Source: an uncultured Desulfobulbaceae bacterium (GTDB taxonomy: Bacteria; Desulfobacterota; Desulfobulbia; Desulfobulbales; Desulfocapsaceae). Taken from it: a DNA stretch of 46,932 nucleotides. The DNA lies in NCBI GenBank assembly GCA_903887485.1, contig CAISPV010000017.1, positions 1-46,932 of the forward strand, read 5' to 3'. The notes under the pieces were generated by a model. It was given only the letters and a program-made list of their open reading frames with translations. It was not told the DNA's origin and ran no database searches. Below, piece after piece: positions 44,638 through 46,932 of the stretch; positions within the stretch are counted from its first letter, which is position 1, and each line of letters begins with the position of its first letter. Both the position numbers and the translations under genes were made by a program.

Positions 44638-45480
44638 ATGGAAAATGAAGCAGCCATTCGACTCGGCTTTTTCTTCGGTATTCTTGTGTTGGTGGCCCTT
44701 GGCGAACTGGTCTCTCCGCGCCGGGCGCTGACAACACCAAAGGCTGGGCGCTGGCTGAGCAATCTCGGTGTCGTTGCCGTTGATACCTTTACCGTGCGCC
44801 TTCTCTTCCCGATAATCGGTGTCCAGGTGGCTGCTGCAGCCCAGGAGAAGGGCTGGGGACTCCTCAATGTCCTCCATCTGCCTGACTGGCTTTCCATCCT
44901 GCTGGCCATTCTGGCCCTTGATCTCGTTGTCTATCTGCAGCATGTCATGTTTCATGCCGTGCCGCTCATCTGGCGGGTGCACATGATGCACCACGCAGAC
45001 CTGGATATTGATGTGACCACGGGACTTCGCTTTCATCCCATCGAGATAGTCATCAGCATGCTGATCAAGATGACTGCCATCGCTGCCCTCGGCCCTTCCG
45101 TTCTGACGGTAATTATCTTTGAAATAATTCTCAACGGGGCAGCAATGTTCAACCACGGCAATATCAAGCTTCCCCTGTCCCTGGACCGCGTCCTGCGCTT
45201 CTTTATCGTGACGCCGGATATGCACAGGGTGCACCATTCCGTCATCATCAGGGAAACAAACAGTAACTTCGGCTTTAATTTCCCCTGGTGGGACCGTCTG
45301 TTCGGGACCTACCGCGCCCAACCTGTGGCCGGCCATGAAGAAATGACCATAGGCCTCGCCCAGTTCCGCGACCCCGCCAAAAAACATCTGCCCTGGATGC
45401 TGGTCATGCCTTTTACTGAAAAGGCCGGGAATTACTCCCTTAACAGACATGGGGCAGATCCGGAAGGGATTTTGAAGTGA
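44638..45480 (+). CDS. sterol desaturase / fatty acid hydroxylase family membrane enzyme
   Basis: A 280-residue membrane di-iron enzyme. The histidine boxes are complete: HVMFH (102-106), HMMHH (115-119), the lone His133 and His183, and HRVHH (196-200). About four hydrophobic helices frame them. Such enzymes hydroxylate or desaturate lipids using oxygen, notable if the host is an anaerobe. The substrate is unknown. The strong RBS GGGGAGGG lies 2 bases before ATG. The 221-bp gap upstream is AT-rich, holds promoters of this gene and thiF, and shows no other feature. Confidence 0.92.
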   Translation: MENEAAIRLGFFFGILVLVALGELVSPRRALTTPKAGRWLSNLGVVAVDTFTVRLLFPIIGVQVAAAAQEKGWGLLNVLHLPDWLSILLAILALDLVVYLQHVMFHAVPLIWRVHMMHHADLDIDVTTGLRFHPIEIVISMLIKMTAIAALGPSVLTVIIFEIILNGAAMFNHGNIKLPLSLDRVLRFFIVTPDMHRVHHSVIIRETNSNFGFNFPWWDRLFGTYRAQPVAGHEEMTIGLAQFRDPAKKHLPWMLVMPFTEKAGNYSLNRHGADPEGILK

Positions 45481-45530
45481 GAGGTCAGGTATGCAGCATA
45501 TCCCTGCTCGCGGATCGGGTTCGAGTGTGT

Positions 45531-45602
45531 GGGGTCAAGTCTTGCAATCAAACATTTCTCGTTAGGTTGCTTAATCTTTGTGTGGTTGCAAGACCTGACC
45601 CC
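45531..45602. repeat. 17-bp inverted repeat (REP-like), overlapping a possible attC core
   Basis: GGGGTCAAGTCTTGCAA (45531-45547) and TTGCAAGACCTGACCCC (45586-45602) are inverted with one mismatch and a 38-base loop. The arms resemble the dispersed 'gcaagacctgacccc' palindromes often associated with transposases in this bacterial group. The loop contains GTTAGGT (45561-45567), i.e. ACCTAAC on the coding strand of the upstream cassette gene, matching the attC R'' core RYYYAAC. Confidence 0.6.
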
Positions 45603-45613
45603 GAGTTTCTTTA

Positions 45614-46252
45614 TTACTCTGTAAGGGCTTTGAGAACCCTTGCAAGGGATTCGAGTATGGCAGGATCGGCTACAGCATCACTGGGTATCCTGCCATCTAG
45701 TTTTGCGTGTGCCTCTATCAGGTTATTTATAGCATTTAGGCTGTCTAAATTGGCTTTGTCATATTCTTTTTGGGCATTCAACAAATCATTTATAGCTTTT
45801 TCTGTGTCCTGAAAGGAATCATTGATCCTATCTATAGGAACATTCCTCTGTCTGTCTTCCCTTGTCCTGTCGACCCGGGTCGTTGCAGACTTTAGATCCA
45901 GTGATTTTCGATCCCTGAATAGCAGCGACCTAAGAAGTTCCTGACTGACTCTAAGATATGCCACAGCTGAATCAGTAATCTTCATATTAGTTGCTGTAGC
46001 AATGGTTTGAACATCGACAATCTGTTTGTCAATTTCTGCGATATCAGATTCCAGTTTCTCAAATAACTCCTTGTAGGTAATCTTCGTTTCTTTTGTCCAA
46101 ACGTATAGGTCGTTCGTGAGGCGTAGGGACACATTCTTGATATGAGGAGTAATAGATTCAACGATTCTATGTTGTTCATACTTAGTGAAGCCAGCATAAC
46201 CAGCAGCAATAGCTATGCCTGCGAGTATTAAGATGGTAAGTTTTTTCTTCAT
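45614..46252 (-). CDS. unknown secreted or membrane-anchored protein (cassette 2 gene)
   Basis: A 212-residue protein. The N-terminus KKKLTILILAGIAIAAGYAG is a signal peptide or membrane anchor. The rest is charged and helical, likely coiled coil (KELFEKLESDIAEIDKQIVD and DLLNAQKEYDKANLDSLNAI). No family recognised. The RBS AAGGGAG lies 7 bases before ATG, which itself lies about 35 bp after an attC-type GTTAGGC, as in integron cassettes. Low GC relative to the rest of the window supports foreign origin. Confidence 0.7.
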   Translation of the reverse strand: MKKKLTILILAGIAIAAGYAGFTKYEQHRIVESITPHIKNVSLRLTNDLYVWTKETKITYKELFEKLESDIAEIDKQIVDVQTIATATNMKITDSAVAYLRVSQELLRSLLFRDRKSLDLKSATTRVDRTREDRQRNVPIDRINDSFQDTEKAINDLLNAQKEYDKANLDSLNAINNLIEAHAKLDGRIPSDAVADPAILESLARVLKALTE

Positions 46253-46286
46253 TTTTTTCTCCCTTATGGAATGCCGCAGATTAAAG

Positions 46287-46350
46287 GCCTAACGAACAAG
46301 GTTAGATTGTGAGAGCGAAGCGATCCACAGTCTAACCTTGTTCGTTAGCT
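46287..46350 (-). repeat. attC-like recombination site (64 bp)
   Basis: Read in the direction of the cassette genes, it begins AGCTAAC and ends GTTAGGC (matching R' GTTRRRY). Eighteen-bp arms, 46289-46306 and 46331-46348, are perfect inverted repeats, enclosing an imperfect stem-loop with TGTG/CACA. Size and end sequences fit attC. The near-perfect pairing, without clear extrahelical bases, is less typical. AGCTAAC is complementary to the 5' end of the cassette carrying the 119-residue protein. Confidence 0.65.
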
Positions 46351-46359
46351 GATTTATAT

Positions 46360-46719
46360 CTAAAATGGAATGTCCCCGTACCCCCAAACCAGAGTGCCAA
46401 TTATTAAAAGCACATAATTAACCTTCCACACATAATCATATGTTTTCATAATAAATTTCGAACCAGAGAATGTTAAAGATCCATCGATTGTCGATTTTCG
46501 AGTAGCACTATTTGAAAATACATTTTGATGTCGATATTCTAGATAGACTGCGATGGCAACAATTATTGAACCACTTCGTTGAAACCAGTCATTTTCCCCT
46601 AAATACAAGCCGTGACTTGCGATAAAAGATAGCACCAGAACCGATAACATTAGTGCGACCAATATTAAATTAATATAGAACGGAATCATTGAACTGGAAT
46701 GTGCTGATATTTCTCTCAT
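46360..46719 (-). CDS. unknown small membrane protein (cassette 1 gene)
   Basis: A 119-residue protein with three likely membrane helices (PFYINLILVALMLSVLVLSF, SGSIIVAIAVYLEYR and VNYVLLIIGTLVWGYG). No family recognised. AT-rich codon use differs from the chromosome. It fills the 450-bp unit bounded by two recombination sites (46293-46742), one gene per unit and in the same orientation as the next unit, as expected for a gene cassette. The RBS is weak; transcription probably comes from a promoter upstream near the recombinase. Confidence 0.65.
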   Translation of the reverse strand: MREISAHSSSMIPFYINLILVALMLSVLVLSFIASHGLYLGENDWFQRSGSIIVAIAVYLEYRHQNVFSNSATRKSTIDGSLTFSGSKFIMKTYDYVWKVNYVLLIIGTLVWGYGDIPF

Positions 46720-46736
46720 AATATGAGTTTCTCAAA

Positions 46737-46798
46737 AGCTAACGTTAAGTTCAGCGGACCAGCGCTGTTGCGGGGTCCGTTGATACGGCTGGTTGAAC
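46737..46798 (-). repeat. attI- or attC-like site next to the recombinase (62 bp)
   Basis: Read toward the cassettes, it starts GTTCAAC (matches R'' RYYYAAC) and ends AACGTTAGCT, where GTTAGCT is the R'-like core. An internal stem CGGACC (46755-46760) / GGTCCG (46774-46779) lies inside. It sits between the recombinase start and cassette 1, the place of attI; its palindromic structure is also compatible with attC. Confidence 0.55.
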
Positions 46799-46889
46799 GA
46801 AGCCGCTCCCGCGGCGGAAAAAGCAAAAAACAGTGTATAACTCCAGTCGGTGTCCAATCCCGGGCACTTACAATAAGAAGGAGTGTACC

Positions 46890-46932
46890 ATGGAATCATC
46901 TGAAGTAAAACGATTTGCAGCCCTCTACGAAC
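46890..46932 (+). CDS. start of a probable tyrosine recombinase / integrase (cut by window end)
   Basis: Fourteen codons are visible: MESSEVKRFAALYE, preceded by the RBS AAGGAG at 6 bases. The KRF-LYE start resembles the SAM-like N-terminal domain of tyrosine recombinases (integrase type, either integron-like or the kind linked with IS91-like elements). The direction, away from the cassette-like units, is that of an integron integrase. The identity rests on few residues and on context. Confidence 0.45.
   Translation, partial: MESSEVKRFAALYE

Noticed and set aside
45500-45530. tRNA-like T-arm sequence (ggttcgagt)
   Set aside because: No acceptor or anticodon stem can be built around it; no tRNA was found anywhere in the window.
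46723-46908. 61-codon plus-strand open frame before the recombinase
   Set aside because: It covers the attI/attC-like site, has no RBS, and the sequence is rich in Arg/Ser without pattern; the recombinase start at 46890 is in a different phase.

Overview
The window looks like chromosomal DNA of a GC-rich Gram-negative bacterium, most likely a Desulfobacterota (Desulfobulbales-like) member. This rests on overall protein flavour and gene content (recC-recB-recD order, a UPF0210 plus double-ACT pair, a small bacterial-type ferredoxin, MobB, a dTDP-rhamnose operon and an O-antigen ligase). No rRNA or tRNA gene is present to fix the taxonomy. Most genes lie on the minus strand.

Layout: 1-1512 cmoB (cut by the window edge) and cmoA. 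1646-5908 a plus-strand run: hydantoinase/oxoprolinase-like protein, radical SAM protein, mobB. 5911-6675 a toxin-antitoxin pair whose toxin gene is broken by a 122-bp palindrome-ended element. 6721-14320 a minus-strand run of an HD-GYP response regulator, a hybrid histidine kinase split by a frameshift at an A7 run, a beta-CASP ribonuclease-like protein and an SpmA-SpmB fusion. 14574-23138 recC-recB-recD. 23206-31118 an accessory/defence island: Fic protein, decayed Fic remnant, zeta-toxin module, C5 methyltransferase with HNH endonuclease and a small unknown protein, BRO/DinD-like protein, stand-alone AsnC domain and hipBA. 31145-33540 two unknown proteins, rsmE and a ferredoxin. 33760-38431 O-antigen ligase and rfbA-C-D-B. 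38432-38831 a gene-free stretch full of palindromes. 38832-44416 a secreted beta-helix repeat protein, UPF0210, double-ACT regulator, LtaS-like sulfatase and ThiF-like protein. 44638-45480 a sterol-desaturase-family enzyme.

The right end (about 45531-46932) has the architecture of the start of an integron. A recombinase-like reading frame begins at 46890 and runs off the window. Divergent from it, two short AT-rich unknown genes are each bounded by 62-64 bp attC/attI-like sites. The R'' core of the site behind the first gene is complementary to the 5' end of that same gene's cassette, not to the next cassette, which is the hallmark of a mobile gene cassette. This is the strongest candidate for an unannotated system here.

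Other notable points: excising the 122-bp element plus one TAA duplicate restores the toxin frame exactly; that toxin has a fully consensus sigma-70 promoter with a palindrome in its spacer and an apparently leaderless start; and the kinase frameshift lies on a correctly phased A AAA AAC slippery heptamer with a Shine-Dalgarno-like sequence upstream.
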